A DNA stretch of 62,903 nt from Bryobacterales bacterium (GCA_028819255.1 JAPPMB010000033.1:1-62903); one strand, 5' to 3'; shown: positions 37,570 through 47,196, counted from the first letter of the stretch. A program made the numbers and translations. The notes: a model not told the origin generated them from the letters alone.

Positions 37570-39993
37570 TCAGAGGTTCATCTGGAATTCCTTGGTGTTG
37601 AGGATCGCCCAGAGCAGGTTCGCGAGCGCCTGGCGGCGGCTCCTCCCCGCCTCCGCCTCCGCCCGGAGATAGGCCTCCACCGTCGTCCGCTCCGCGGCGT
37701 CGGGCTTGCGGGAGAAGGCCCGCTCGTAGAGGCCGTCGACGATCTCGGCCTGGTCAAGGCCGCGGTCGAGGAGGCTGTCCACGACGAACCCGTCTGACTG
37801 CATGCGGTTCGCCAGCACGTCCCCGTTCATCATCTGCAGCGCCTGGCCGAGCGACGGATCGCCGGACCGGGCCTCCATGATGTCGCGCCGCGGATGCCCG
37901 AACGTTGTCAGGAAGTGGGTTGCGCCGATGCTGGCGATCAGCTCCTTGGGGGAGGTGCCGGCGGGGTAGTTCGGGAACTCCTCGGCCACGCCGGTGACCT
38001 GCGAGATCGCGTCGAGCAGGACTTCGGCGGGAAGCTTGCGCGGCAAGTAGCGAGCGAACAGGGCGTCCTCTAGCGGGTTCTCCCCCCCGGCACGGTCCGG
38101 AGTGTGGGCTGCGAGCTGGTAGGTCTTCGAGTTCAGGATCAGCCGGTGCAGCGCCTTGAACCGGAATCCGGAGTCGATGAAGAACCGAGCGAGGTCGTCG
38201 AGGAGTTCCGGGTGCGACGGCCGGTTCGTCGAGCGGAAGTCGTCGAAGGGCTCGACGATGCCGCGACCGAAGTACTCGTGCCAGACGCGGTTGACCGTGG
38301 CGCGTGCGAACTGCAGCTCCTGTGTCCCGATGATCCAGTCCGCGAGGACCTCCCTGCGGCTCGTTCCGGCCGGGATCTCGGCTTTCCCGCCTCCGAGGAA
38401 GTGCGGCGCCACCGGCTCCTTCGTCACTGGGTGCTCAATCTCGCCGTGGCGGTCCTCGTACCAGATCCGCCGGTACTGGCCGTAGCCGTGCTTGACGCGC
38501 GTGCGGGCCATGAAGGCCGCAAGGCCGTAGAAATCGTCCTGTGTAAGGTTTTCCAGAGGATGGTTGTGGCACTGGGCGCACTCAAGCCGCTGGCCCAGAA
38601 ACAGACGCGTGATGGTGGGAACCGCCTTTTCGACCTCGAACTTCTTGAGCATGAAGTCGATCGCCGGGTGCCAGAAGTTGCCGGCGGGCAGCACGGTGGT
38701 GTCGCCCTCGGCGGTGAGCATCGCACGGACGGTGTCGTCATACGGCCAGTCCTCTCGAATCGAGTCGTGAAGCCAGCGCTTGAACGCGCCGTTGGTGCGA
38801 CCTTGCGAGTAGTACTGGGAATTGCGGAACCAGTCCTCGAACTTCACGAGCCAGTGGGTGGAGTACTCGTCCCGGTCCAGCAATCGATCGACGAGTGCGG
38901 ACCGCTTGTGGGAATCGGTGTCCGCGAGGAACTCCTGGGCCTCCCGGGGTGTCGGAAGGACGCCCGCCGCGTCCAGATGCGCCCGGCGCAGGAACGTCCG
39001 GTCGTCGGTCACGGGAAAGGGCTCGACGTTGACGTCGCGGAGCTTGCGGAAGACATGCTCGTCGATCAGGTTCGCCGGCTCCGGATGACGGAAGGCGGCG
39101 GTGGCGGCGCTCTCGATGACGATGAACTGCGCCGTTGCAGCCTTGCCCACGGCCCTTGCCGTGACGGTGGTCATGCCGGGGTCCCTGGCGACGACCAGGC
39201 CGTCCCCGGCCATTGCGACGACCGCCTCGTCGTTGACCGCATAGCGCACCTCGCCCGTCATGTCGCGAGTCGTGCCGTCGGACAGGCGCCCGACGACGAC
39301 GACCGGCTGCTGCGCTCCGGAACCCTCAAGGACCTGTTCGGCGGGATGCACCTCGAGTCGCTCCAGCCGGACGCCGGACGCGCCGTACGGCGCTCCCTGC
39401 CGCACCCACTCGAGGATCGTCGCGAACTCGTCCGATTCCTCGGTCATCAGCTGTCCGCCGCCGTGGGCGATTCGAAACGACGGCTTGGCAAGCAGCAGGG
39501 ATTCCTCGGGGGAATCCAGGGAGATCCTGCGGCCCTCGTGAAGGTTGACGATCATGTCGTGGTCAAAGCGCGGATCCGAGCCGTAGAGGGACAGCCTGAA
39601 TCCGTTCTGTCCGGCGGGCGAGCCGTGGCACGCGGAGGAATTGCAGCCCTTTGTCGTGAGGATGGAGAGCAGGTCACTCTCGAATCCGATACCGACCGTT
39701 GCAGTCGATTCGCCAACGTCGACCGTGGCTTCGCCGGAACCCTCATCGCACTTCGCGGCGATGCGGGCTCTGCCGGGAGCGCGGGCGACCAGTCGTCCCG
39801 AGTCCGGGTCAACGGCCACCACCTCGGGGTCGCTGCTGGAGAGCGCGCAGCCCGAACCACCCGAGACTACAATGCGCTGGGACTCGCCCGGACTCTGCAG
39901 GCGGATGCCTTCCGGTTCGATCAGGACTGATGCATTCCCGCCGGCCGCCCACAGAAAACCTGCGATTCCCAGAGTGGGGAGTGCCAACCGCAC
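37570..39993 (-). CDS. DUF1549/DUF1553 protein with cytochrome-like and Big2 domains
   Basis: 807 residues, signal peptide first. A Big2-type Ig fold (SSDPEVVAVDPDSGRLVARA) is followed by GCNSSACHG, the short PSCyt1-type haem-binding motif. A second Ig fold comes next (about 205-295), then DUF1549 (FLRRAHLDAAGVLPTPREA; QRLECAQCHNHP) and DUF1553 (FARATVNRVWHEYFGRGIVE; GHPRRDIMEARSGDPSLGQA). CAQCH is a classical CxxCH haem site. The role is presumed extracytoplasmic redox or carbohydrate-linked, unproven. It is the first gene of the minus-strand operon with DUF1501 and PPC genes. Confidence 0.93.
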   Translation of the reverse strand: MRLALPTLGIAGFLWAAGGNASVLIEPEGIRLQSPGESQRIVVSGGSGCALSSSDPEVVAVDPDSGRLVARAPGRARIAAKCDEGSGEATVDVGESTATVGIGFESDLLSILTTKGCNSSACHGSPAGQNGFRLSLYGSDPRFDHDMIVNLHEGRRISLDSPEESLLLAKPSFRIAHGGGQLMTEESDEFATILEWVRQGAPYGASGVRLERLEVHPAEQVLEGSGAQQPVVVVGRLSDGTTRDMTGEVRYAVNDEAVVAMAGDGLVVARDPGMTTVTARAVGKAATAQFIVIESAATAAFRHPEPANLIDEHVFRKLRDVNVEPFPVTDDRTFLRRAHLDAAGVLPTPREAQEFLADTDSHKRSALVDRLLDRDEYSTHWLVKFEDWFRNSQYYSQGRTNGAFKRWLHDSIREDWPYDDTVRAMLTAEGDTTVLPAGNFWHPAIDFMLKKFEVEKAVPTITRLFLGQRLECAQCHNHPLENLTQDDFYGLAAFMARTRVKHGYGQYRRIWYEDRHGEIEHPVTKEPVAPHFLGGGKAEIPAGTSRREVLADWIIGTQELQFARATVNRVWHEYFGRGIVEPFDDFRSTNRPSHPELLDDLARFFIDSGFRFKALHRLILNSKTYQLAAHTPDRAGGENPLEDALFARYLPRKLPAEVLLDAISQVTGVAEEFPNYPAGTSPKELIASIGATHFLTTFGHPRRDIMEARSGDPSLGQALQMMNGDVLANRMQSDGFVVDSLLDRGLDQAEIVDGLYERAFSRKPDAAERTTVEAYLRAEAEAGRSRRQALANLLWAILNTKEFQMNL

Positions 39994-40372
39994 ACTGCAA
40001 GCGTAATGGAATGAGTGCCTTTCCGCAACTCCGGTGCGCTGGCGACCGATCAGACCCGGAAGCTCTCAAGCCAGCGACAGAAGCGTAGCGCGGCGGAGGG
40101 CGGCGGCGTGCGTTCGCGTCCCCATTCCGTGCGGAATTGGAGCGCGCGAACGACCGGCTGACCGTTCAGCGGCAACGGCAACGTGCCGTGGATGCGACGA
40201 ATGTCTTTCCTGGCTCCAGCCGTCGCTGCGGATTTGGCGGCCGCCGAGTTGTTCGGGCGACACAGCGGAGCCATTGGCGAGGAGGGATCCCCGGGGCCTA
40301 GAGCCCGGCCCTGGGGCCTGCCTCTCGGCGGGGCGGAAGGCTTCGAGGACTCGGTCCGAGGTCCGGCCGGGA
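39994..40372. other. Divergent promoter region, no gene seen
   Basis: It separates the DUF1549 operon (minus) from the hydrolase (plus). A TAGAAT hexamer at 40373 is the only promoter-like signal I can name. Confidence 0.45.
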
Positions 40373-40387
40373 TAGAATGCTGGCGTG

Positions 40388-41341
40388 ATGAGGGGCATCT
40401 TGTTCCGAATACTGGCCATGCTTGCAGCGGCGTGCGGGCTGCTCGTCGGCACCGGAGGTGTTACCTTCCCAACGATCCCGGAGGACAGGATTCCGGTCAC
40501 CGAGCTGGAGCTGACCGAGACCTCCTACGCCGCAGTCCGCAAGCCGCCCGGAGACGGGCCTTTTCCGGCGGTCGTCTTCCTCCACGGCGGCTTGGGGCAG
40601 AGTTCGATGGAAGACCTGCGGACGAATTCCCTCCGACAGCCCACGCAAGCGCGATTCCTCGCGTGGGGCTACGTTACGGTCACCGCGACACGGCGCGCCA
40701 TCCGCCACGATCCCCAGGACCGGGGTGTTGTCGAGGACACGCGCGCGGTCGTCCGCGCCGTCCGTGACCTGCCGTCCGTAGACAGTCAGAGCATCTGCCT
40801 GTACGGAGGCAGCGGCGGCGGAACACTGGCCTTGGAGGTCGCAAGCGTAAGCGGCGACCTGGCGGCAATTGTTGCTGGGGAGCCGGCGACGATCATCTAC
40901 ATGGGAATGTTCTCGAAGCACCACATCGTGTTGGGCGAGAACGGCCGGCCAGCCGGCGACCGTCGCTGGGAGGTCATGAACGCAGATCCCGGGAAACTGT
41001 ACACGGACGCGATTCGGAACCGCACCCGCGACAAGCTCAAGGGACTCTCGACGCCGACGCTCATCCTGCATGGCGATGTGCATGCGATCAAGAAATTCAA
41101 CCTGGGGCTGTTCGTCCCTGAGATGGAAGCGCTCGGCAAGCCTGTCACGGTCAACATGTACGTTGGCGAGCCGCACGGATTCTACTGGGGAAGGGGGCGC
41201 GACCCGCGCAAGGCCCGCCAGGCGAACGAGGACGCCCATGAGTTCCTCCAGCGCCATGTTCGCGTCCAGCCGCAACCGGTCGCCGCCTCATGGACAGCGC
41301 CTGTCGAGGTCCAGCCGATGCGGCAGGCGAATCCGAATTGA
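40388..41341 (+). CDS. Exported alpha/beta hydrolase (prolyl oligopeptidase/dienelactone-type)
   Basis: 317 residues with a signal peptide (LFRILAMLAAACGLLVGTGG). The hydrolase fold shows the oxyanion strand AVVFLHGGLGQ, the nucleophile elbow GGSGGG, the acid in LILHGDVHAIK and the histidine in EPHGFYWG, so the triad is complete. Close to S9-type peptidases and dienelactone hydrolases; substrate unknown. The GTG at 40385 just before the ATG could also serve. TAGAAT nine bases upstream suggests a very short or absent leader. Confidence 0.85.
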   Translation: MRGILFRILAMLAAACGLLVGTGGVTFPTIPEDRIPVTELELTETSYAAVRKPPGDGPFPAVVFLHGGLGQSSMEDLRTNSLRQPTQARFLAWGYVTVTATRRAIRHDPQDRGVVEDTRAVVRAVRDLPSVDSQSICLYGGSGGGTLALEVASVSGDLAAIVAGEPATIIYMGMFSKHHIVLGENGRPAGDRRWEVMNADPGKLYTDAIRNRTRDKLKGLSTPTLILHGDVHAIKKFNLGLFVPEMEALGKPVTVNMYVGEPHGFYWGRGRDPRKARQANEDAHEFLQRHVRVQPQPVAASWTAPVEVQPMRQANPN

Positions 41342-41438
41342 GGGGGAATGGCAGTACGAATTTCCCTCATTGTCCTCATCCCAAGTTCATTGGACCGGGT
41401 CGCGCTCAGCGAGACGTAAGGAAGCCCCTTGCCGGTGG

Positions 41439-41783
41439 TCATTTGAAGAGTTCGGAATGAGTGCCGGCGCGGGCGAAGTAAACGGAACCACTCGGCCCGT
41501 CCGAGGCCTCGATGCGGTAGATCAGAAGGAAGTCGCCGCCGACATGGCATTCCCGGTAGCGCGCCCAAGAGCCTTTGGGTGGGTGGTCCCTTCGTTCGGG
41601 ACCCAGCGGGCCTTCGTTGGCAACGACACGCAGCATGGCCGCCTTCCGCCGAGTCATATCGTACTGGCCCGAACGTGAGAGGCGGTTCCCGTCCTCCAGG
41701 AACTGCCGGGAGTAGTCAGCCCGGAGCGGCAGGCTGGTCGGTTTACTGGCCGCTCGCTCCTTCAAGTTCCGCAAACATCTCAT
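41439..41783 (-). CDS. RelE/YafQ-type toxin
   Basis: 114 residues: ADYSRQFLEDGNRLSRSGQY and MTRRKAAMLRVV, then GSWARYRECHVGGDFLLIYR, then SVYFARAGTHSELFK. This fits the YafQ/RelE mRNA-interferase fold ('Fkkdxkrl...gd...L...r.HpL.G.....rdcHi.pDwlLiYri...l.l.rtGtHseLF'), with the C-terminal histidine seen in active YafQ. It overlaps the antitoxin gene by 41 bases and is on the same strand, the usual antitoxin-first order. The start is uncertain because a TTG about 18 codons into the frame is also plausible. Confidence 0.85.
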   Translation of the reverse strand: MRCLRNLKERAASKPTSLPLRADYSRQFLEDGNRLSRSGQYDMTRRKAAMLRVVANEGPLGPERRDHPPKGSWARYRECHVGGDFLLIYRIEASDGPSGSVYFARAGTHSELFK

Positions 41784-42024
41784 GCGCGCTGGCGAATCGC
41801 GCCTCGCGCGCCTTCACCATCTCGTCCACCTCGGCCATGGCACTGCGGGTCTGCGCGTTCGGCACCTTGAGTTCGAGAGGAAAGGCCTCATCGACCGCGA
41901 TGCGATGGAACAGCAGCCGCACTGCGTCCGTAGCCGTCAGCCCCATTGCGGCGAGCGCAGCCGTAGCCTTCCGCCTGATCTCGGCGTCCACAGGAACATG
42001 CAGCGTCAAGCTCTGTGTCTTCAT
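41743..42024 (-). CDS. DinJ/RelB-type antitoxin
   Basis: 93 residues beginning MKTQSLTLHVPVDAEIRRKA, then MGLTATDAVRLLFHRIAVDE, the ribbon-helix-helix pattern of RelB/DinJ antitoxins, followed by a helical tail (AMAEVDEMVKAREARFASAH) that should wrap the toxin. The ATG at 42024 starts at the beta strand; the upstream in-frame ATGs add no conserved sequence. It is coupled to the YafQ-type toxin and should bind its own operator, but I see no clear palindrome upstream. Confidence 0.87.
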   Translation of the reverse strand: MKTQSLTLHVPVDAEIRRKATAALAAMGLTATDAVRLLFHRIAVDEAFPLELKVPNAQTRSAMAEVDEMVKAREARFASAHEMFAELEGASGQ

Positions 42025-42059
42025 CCGAGCCTCCAGTATCTCGTGTGCAGCGTATCGCG

Positions 42060-42332
42060 TCATGCCGGCGCGGCCCATGCGACCCAATGCGGCCAAGTCA
42101 CCGTCCCACTACCTACCATCTTCGTGTATGGCTCCAAGACCTTCTCCAGCCGCTCCGTGTCGTTCCGGAAGCGCCGGCCGATGTAAACGCGCTCGAGCAC
42201 CTCGTCGTTTCGGGCGTGGGCAGCACGGAGATTCCCGGGCAATCGGCCGGCGGCGTCCAGATTGTCGATTGTCGCGGTGAAGTGCGCCTCACGCGCCAAC
42301 AGGATGTCCTCGGCGCAAGCCCGGCAGCGCAC
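42060..42332 (-). pseudogene. MmeI-like DNA methyltransferase C-terminal remnant
   Basis: The frame contains LLAREAHFTATIDNLDAAGR, then LRAAHARNDEVLERVYIGRR and DTERLEKVLEPYTKM. It resembles the extreme C-terminus of MmeI-like methyltransferases ('R..hpd.tLa.LYDp..MPp.LrkAHqaLDraVd.aYg...F.sd.erve.LFelY'). All catalytic sequence is absent. It lies directly upstream of the DinJ-type antitoxin, 35 bases away. Confidence 0.5.
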
Positions 42333-42652
42333 AGTTCGGAAGGAAAATCTGGGCGCATCGACGGCCCGCAGGCGACCGTAGCCAGCGCCGGTCCAGTGAT
42401 CCGCAGGTTCGCCCCCGCTGTCGCGGACGGACGAGTTGCTCTACTTCTCGGCGAGGAGTCGCCGCGCCAGCATGGCTTCGGAACTCGGGGAGAGGAGCGG
42501 ACAGGCCTGTGAGATCGCCGGTGCGGCGTTGTGGCGCCCGGCGATTCTCGGTCCGAAAGCCGCACCTTGACCCATTCCGCGCATGCCTGACGAGCATGTG
42601 GGAGGGTCGGCACGCGTAGGCGGCCACACTCGGCCGGCTGCCCGCGAGGTGG
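42333..42652. other. No supported gene
   Basis: No motif is seen on either strand. It may contain more decayed methyltransferase sequence. TATTTT at 42653 is a possible -10 for the next gene. Confidence 0.4.
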
Positions 42653-42681
42653 TATTTTCCTGTCAGGGCACACGAGGTCTC

Positions 42682-43803
42682 ATGCCAAGCCAGTTCCGAT
42701 CCGTATCAACCTCCCGCTCGCCGGAATCTCGTTTTCCGGACAGAACGCATTGCGCGGGAACCTTCGCTCTTCTTGCAGCCGGTCTCTTCGTGACGGTCGC
42801 ATCGGCCGCCGCCGAGACACCCCGCACGCCGAGTGGACGGCCGGATCTCTCGGGCACCTACGACATCAAGACGCTGACGCCCTTGGAGCGGCCCGAGGAA
42901 CAGGGCGACAAGCTGACGATTACCGACGAGGAGGCAGCCTCGTTCAGGAATCAGGCCGCCGAAACCCTGGCCCAGAGAAACGCGGCCTCGGATCCCGACC
43001 GCGGGGCTCCGCCCAAGGGTGGCGACGGTTCGCCGGGCTCGAAGGGAAACGTCGGCGGCTACAACGCGTTCTGGCTGGATAGAGGCAGCGGAGCCTTCCG
43101 GATCGACGGCAAGTGGCGGACCTCGATCATCACCCTGCCGAAGGACGGCCGCAAGCCGCCGTTGACGCGGGAAGCCCGGGACCGCGCCGAGGCGCGCGCC
43201 CGGCTCCGCGGCCACGTCAATACGGGGACGGCGTGGTGGATTCGCGAAGGGGTGGACCCGGGACCCTACGACGATCCGGAGATCAGGCCCCTGGCGGAAC
43301 GGTGCCTGCTGGGCTTCGGCTCGACCGGCGGTCCCCCGATGCTTCCTGTTTCCTACAACAACCTCAAGCGGATCGTGCAGACCGAGGAATACGTCATGAT
43401 CCTTGTCGAGATGGTCCACGACGTGCGCGTCATTCGCATGAACGACGAGCACGCTCCGAGCGACATCCGCAGCTGGCTTGGGGATTCCGTCGGGCACTGG
43501 GAGGGCGACACGCTGGTGGTTGACACAATCAACTTCAACGACAGCCCCGCGTTGTCAGGCGCTTCCCGCAACCTGCATGTCGTCGAACGGTTCAGTCGCA
43601 TTGACGCCGACACCCTGCTGTATCAGTTCACTGTCAACGATCCCACTGTGTGGACCGGGCCCTGGGGCGGGGAGTATGTGTGGCCGGCGAGCGAGAACAG
43701 GGTCTACGAGTACGCCTGCCACGAAGCGAACTATTCGTTCGGCGGGATCCTTCGGGGGGCCAGGCTGCTGGAGGCCGAAGCGCTCGGCAAGGCGGGCCGA
43801 TAG
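42682..43803 (+). CDS. Exported protein of unknown function common in Acidobacteriota
   Basis: 373 residues with a long n-region and a signal peptide (CAGTFALLAAGLFVTVASAA). The mature part opens TPRTPSGRPDLSGTYDI and has VQTEEYVMILVEMVHDVRVI, WLGDSVGHWEGDTLVVDTIN and ERFSRIDADTLLYQFTVNDP, ending VYEYACHEANYSFGGILRGA. This is a widespread family in acidobacteria and some marine proteobacteria with no known activity. GAGG upstream supports the ATG at 42682, and an upstream extension to 42583 is possible but has no signal. Confidence 0.85.
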   Translation: MPSQFRSVSTSRSPESRFPDRTHCAGTFALLAAGLFVTVASAAAETPRTPSGRPDLSGTYDIKTLTPLERPEEQGDKLTITDEEAASFRNQAAETLAQRNAASDPDRGAPPKGGDGSPGSKGNVGGYNAFWLDRGSGAFRIDGKWRTSIITLPKDGRKPPLTREARDRAEARARLRGHVNTGTAWWIREGVDPGPYDDPEIRPLAERCLLGFGSTGGPPMLPVSYNNLKRIVQTEEYVMILVEMVHDVRVIRMNDEHAPSDIRSWLGDSVGHWEGDTLVVDTINFNDSPALSGASRNLHVVERFSRIDADTLLYQFTVNDPTVWTGPWGGEYVWPASENRVYEYACHEANYSFGGILRGARLLEAEALGKAGR

Positions 43804-43967
43804 CGGCTGCCCGCGGCTGCAAGCCGTCCGGGTCTCGTCTCAACGGGAGCGCTCGCGGGCCGACGGGCGCATCGGGACTGTGTGCTCGAAACCGGACGGT
43901 GTCCCCGCGGCAATGCCTGTGCGAGAATGCGCAAGGTCGGATCCGCCGCGAGGACCGGTCGCTTTCC

Positions 43968-44450
43968 ATGCTGAAGATCGGGGACGCCGCTCCGCTTTTC
44001 GAGGCCAAAGACGAGACGGGCACCAGTGTCCGGCTCTCGGATCTCCGGGGCCGGAAGGTGGTGCTTTACTTCTATCCCATGGACGGCACGCCCGGATGCA
44101 CCGCGGAGGCCTGCTCGTTTCGCGACACGCACTCGCACTTCGTTGACAGGAACACGACTGTGCTGGGAATCAGCGGCGACGGCGAGCGGTCCCACCGCCG
44201 GTTCAAGGCACGGCACGGCTTGCCGTTCTCGCTCCTCAGCGATCCGGGCCGCAAGATCGCCCGGGCCTACGGGGCGCTGGGCGAGAGGAGGCTGCTCGGA
44301 ATCAGATTCGCATGGCCGAGGCGGGCGACATTCGTCATTGACGAGAAGGGAGTGGTCGAGGCGGCCCACCACAGCGTCCGCGTCCCGGGCCATGCCTCCG
44401 CCCTTCTCGACGAGCTCGGCGAATCCGCAGAGAGGCTGGGCATCGAGTAG
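43968..44450 (+). CDS. bcp: Peroxiredoxin, Bcp/PrxQ type
   Basis: 160 residues: KIGDAAPLFEAKDETG, then VVLYFYPMDGTPGCTAEACS with the peroxidatic cysteine C44 and resolving C49 five residues later, the PrxQ arrangement. The arginine in GIRFAWPRRATFVID is conserved. It reduces hydrogen peroxide and organic hydroperoxides in the cytoplasm, recycled by thioredoxin. The ATG at 43968 begins at the first conserved residue. It is downstream of the secreted protein gene with 164 bases between. Confidence 0.95.
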   Translation: MLKIGDAAPLFEAKDETGTSVRLSDLRGRKVVLYFYPMDGTPGCTAEACSFRDTHSHFVDRNTTVLGISGDGERSHRRFKARHGLPFSLLSDPGRKIARAYGALGERRLLGIRFAWPRRATFVIDEKGVVEAAHHSVRVPGHASALLDELGESAERLGIE

Positions 44451-44705
44451 CGACCTCAGGGCTGCATCCTCCGCGTCCCATGGACGCCCTGCCTTGCAGC
44501 CCAGGCGGAACGGCCGCTCGGCCCGCCGACCGGTCGGTAAGTTCCCGCCTCGCGTCGCAACTACCTTCGCCAATTGTCGGAACCTGCGCAGAGGCTGCCC
44601 AAACCGTGCTAGGCTTGCCTCTGCCACGCGAAACTTCTTCTCGCACCTTCGGATAGCGGACGTTCGGACCCTGACGCCCTCAACATCCGGGACGGCGGGC
44701 GGTTC

Positions 44706-46292
44706 ATGAACATACTTCTCTACAATCCCGACAACCAGGTCACAAAGAACTACATGCCGCACCTGTGGATGTTCGTCCTGCAGGCTGTGACGCCCCCTGG
44801 GCACAAGGTCTTCCTGATTGACGGAAACGCCCAGAGCATGACGGAGGAGAGCATCGCCGAGTTCGTCCGGGAAAACAGAATCGAGCTGGCCGGCATCGGG
44901 GCCATGACGCGCATGGCCGCGAGGGCCTACCGCATGGCCGATGCGATCCGCGCGGCTGGGGCGAAGGTCGTGATGGGCGGCCCGCACGTCACCGAGGTGC
45001 CCTACGAGCCGATCGGCCTCGACGGGGAGCCCCGCCACGCCGACGCCGTGGCCCTGGGGGAGGCGGACTATCTCTGGCCCAGGATCGTGCGCGACGCCGA
45101 GGCGGGGAACCTGCAGGAGGTCTACAAGCCGGTGGACGAGTCCGGCGTGGAGGTGAAGCCGTCCCTCGAAGACTACCCTGTCATTCCCTGGGAGACGATG
45201 GACCTGACGCAGTTCGACCTCGTCGCCAAGGTTCCGGCGTGGGCGCGGTACCTGCTGGAGAAGGCCGGCAGCACCTGGAAGAGCCTGTATGTGGTGCCGA
45301 TCGAGTCCGGTCGCGGCTGCCCGTACGGCTGCGACTTCTGTACGGTGACCGGCTTCTTCGGCGACTCGATCCGCTTCCGGTCCAATGAGAGCGTGGTTGA
45401 CGAGATCCTGCGTCTCAAGGCCCGGGCCGCCAGGGAGGGCGGCAAGGTCGGGGTGTTCTTCATCGACGACAACTTCGCGATCAACAAGAAGCGGACGAAG
45501 TCCCTGCTGCGGGCCATGATCGAGAACGGGGCCCAGGTGCCGTGGGTGGCCCAGATCAGCATGAACCTGCTCAAGGACGAGGAGCTTTGCGACCTCATCA
45601 AGGAGAGCGGCGGGCGCTGGATCTTCATGGGCCTCGAGTCGATCGACGCCGCCAGCCTCAAAGACGTCAACAAGGGCTTCAACAAGCCGGACCTGTACAA
45701 GGATGTGCTCGAGCGGCTCGCGCGCCGCGGCATCTACTCGATCACGTCGTTCATTTTCGGGATGGACGGGGACCGGCCGGGCGTCGCCCAGAAGACGCTG
45801 GACGCGATCGCGGAATGGCCTCCCGGGCTGCCGGTGTACGGCCTCATGACGCCCTACCCGGCCACGCCGCTGTACGACCGGCTGTTCGAACAGGGGCGGC
45901 TGACGCGGCCCAAGCACTGGCTCGACTTCCGTCCGTTCCGCATGGCGTACACGCCAGAGAACATCAGCATCGATCAGGCCGAAGCCGAGGTGGACCAGGC
46001 CTGGACAGAGTCGTATTCGCCGGAGAGCACCGCGCGGGCCCTGAGGCAGATCGAGGGCCGGCCGTTCCACGAGAGGGCGGTGATGTTCTTCACCCGCCTG
46101 GCGTTCCGGGGCATCTATTTCCCGCAGATGACGAAGCGGCACTGGATCTCCCTGCTGTGGAAAAACCGGGAGAGCTTCGCGAAGATTCTGTTCGAAGCCT
46201 ACCAGCTCCACCGCAGGCACCGGCGTGGCGACTCCGATCCTCCGGCTCGGGAGCGCGTTGCCCGCCGGAAGCCTGAGAAAGTGGCTGCCTAG
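44706..46292 (+). CDS. B12-binding radical SAM protein
   Basis: 528 residues. The N-terminal cobalamin-binding-like fold (NILLYNPDN; AGIGAMTRMAARAYRMADAI; VVMGGPHVTEVP) is followed by a radical SAM barrel with cysteines at 205, 209 and 212 in RGCPYGCDFCTVTGFFG. Later motifs are WVAQISMNLLKDEELCDLIK and FMGLESIDAASLKDVNKGFN. A C-terminal helical domain rich in aromatic and basic residues ends RRKPEKVAA. Family members include hopanoid and pigment methylases (HpnP, HpnR and BchE types), but I cannot tell which substrate. No Shine-Dalgarno is visible before ATG 44706. Confidence 0.9.
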   Translation: MNILLYNPDNQVTKNYMPHLWMFVLQAVTPPGHKVFLIDGNAQSMTEESIAEFVRENRIELAGIGAMTRMAARAYRMADAIRAAGAKVVMGGPHVTEVPYEPIGLDGEPRHADAVALGEADYLWPRIVRDAEAGNLQEVYKPVDESGVEVKPSLEDYPVIPWETMDLTQFDLVAKVPAWARYLLEKAGSTWKSLYVVPIESGRGCPYGCDFCTVTGFFGDSIRFRSNESVVDEILRLKARAAREGGKVGVFFIDDNFAINKKRTKSLLRAMIENGAQVPWVAQISMNLLKDEELCDLIKESGGRWIFMGLESIDAASLKDVNKGFNKPDLYKDVLERLARRGIYSITSFIFGMDGDRPGVAQKTLDAIAEWPPGLPVYGLMTPYPATPLYDRLFEQGRLTRPKHWLDFRPFRMAYTPENISIDQAEAEVDQAWTESYSPESTARALRQIEGRPFHERAVMFFTRLAFRGIYFPQMTKRHWISLLWKNRESFAKILFEAYQLHRRHRRGDSDPPARERVARRKPEKVAA

Positions 46293-46843
46293 GGGCGGCC
46301 TGCGGGCGGGCGCAGCCGCCCGCGTCGCAGTACGGGCGGCTGCCTGCAGCTGGACCGGACGGGGCCGAACGTCGACGATCGGTGAAGGTGAGACACGGCA
46401 TCCGCATCTTCGCGCCCGCCGCCTCGAGCGCTGCGGCGCAGGCGGCTCGGACCTGAGTGCCCTAGTTGCCGCACTGCTTTCCCGTCAGTGCCATCTACAG
46501 GTTCCGGATCTCCCCTGAAGGAAACCGGACCAGACCGTCGGACCCGTTCGAGGCGGTTGTCTGGACCGACGGGTGCCCCGACCCATCGGTCGAGCTGATC
46601 GCCTCGGCCTCCCCACCGGACTGGCGGGGGAGGCCCGGCACATCCGCCCGTGGATGGATGCGGGCTGGCGGGACATCGCGCTGCCTGCCCCAAGGATCTG
46701 CGAGGGCCTCCCGGCGCGGAACGGCGGGCTGCCGCCGACCGCGCGGCCGCAGCCCGCTCCCGGAGACGAGGGCTGGACCAGGCGCATGGAGAGGCCGGCG
46801 CTCATTACTGACGTGCGGTTCCGCTTCAATCGTCTGGACGCCC
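46293..46843. other. Gene-poor stretch
   Basis: No coding sequence could be supported. Frames in both directions are long only because of GC content. It ends at a dispersed 69-bp repeat. Confidence 0.45.
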
Positions 46844-46912
46844 TGAATTCCGGACATCGCAGATCATGCCATTGACGACGTTGTCAGGCAACCTCCTGAT
46901 TGTCAAGCACTT
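46844..46912. repeat. 69-bp dispersed repeat, copy 1
   Basis: About 61 of 69 bases match 62761-62829 in the same orientation. On the minus strand the repeat reads TTGACA, then GTCAGGAGGTTGCCTGA-like sequence, and ends over an ATGGC, so it combines a promoter-like TTGACA, a strong AGGAGG and a start codon. In this copy the ATG frame stops after two codons. Confidence 0.8.
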
Positions 46913-47196
46913 ATACCACTCCTGCTGCGGCCACATCTGGATTGACTCGGAGTGGCCGGCCAATTGCTCTTATCACTATGAAAGGCCAGATTCCTCCCTC
47001 CCATCACTCCGGTGTTCCCCAAACCATCGATCTCCAGCCGGCCGACTTTGTCCCCGGGGAACCAGTCGGTGCTTGGTCTACGAAATCCTCCCACACGATC
47101 CCGGCCCCATGGGGGAAGTCTGGCCGCGGCTCTGCCGGCCCGTCCCCGCTGCGCAAGATGGTGGCACCCCGGAATTGATCCACGTTCGGAACTCAG

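Noticed and set aside
37570..39993. 608-codon plus-strand frame inside the DUF1549 gene
   Set aside because: Antisense shadow of a gene with clear domains and haem motifs.
43731..46220. 829-codon open frame on the minus strand
   Set aside because: It lies antisense to the peroxiredoxin and radical SAM genes, has no motifs and mirrors their codon pattern; long antisense frames are expected in GC-rich DNA.
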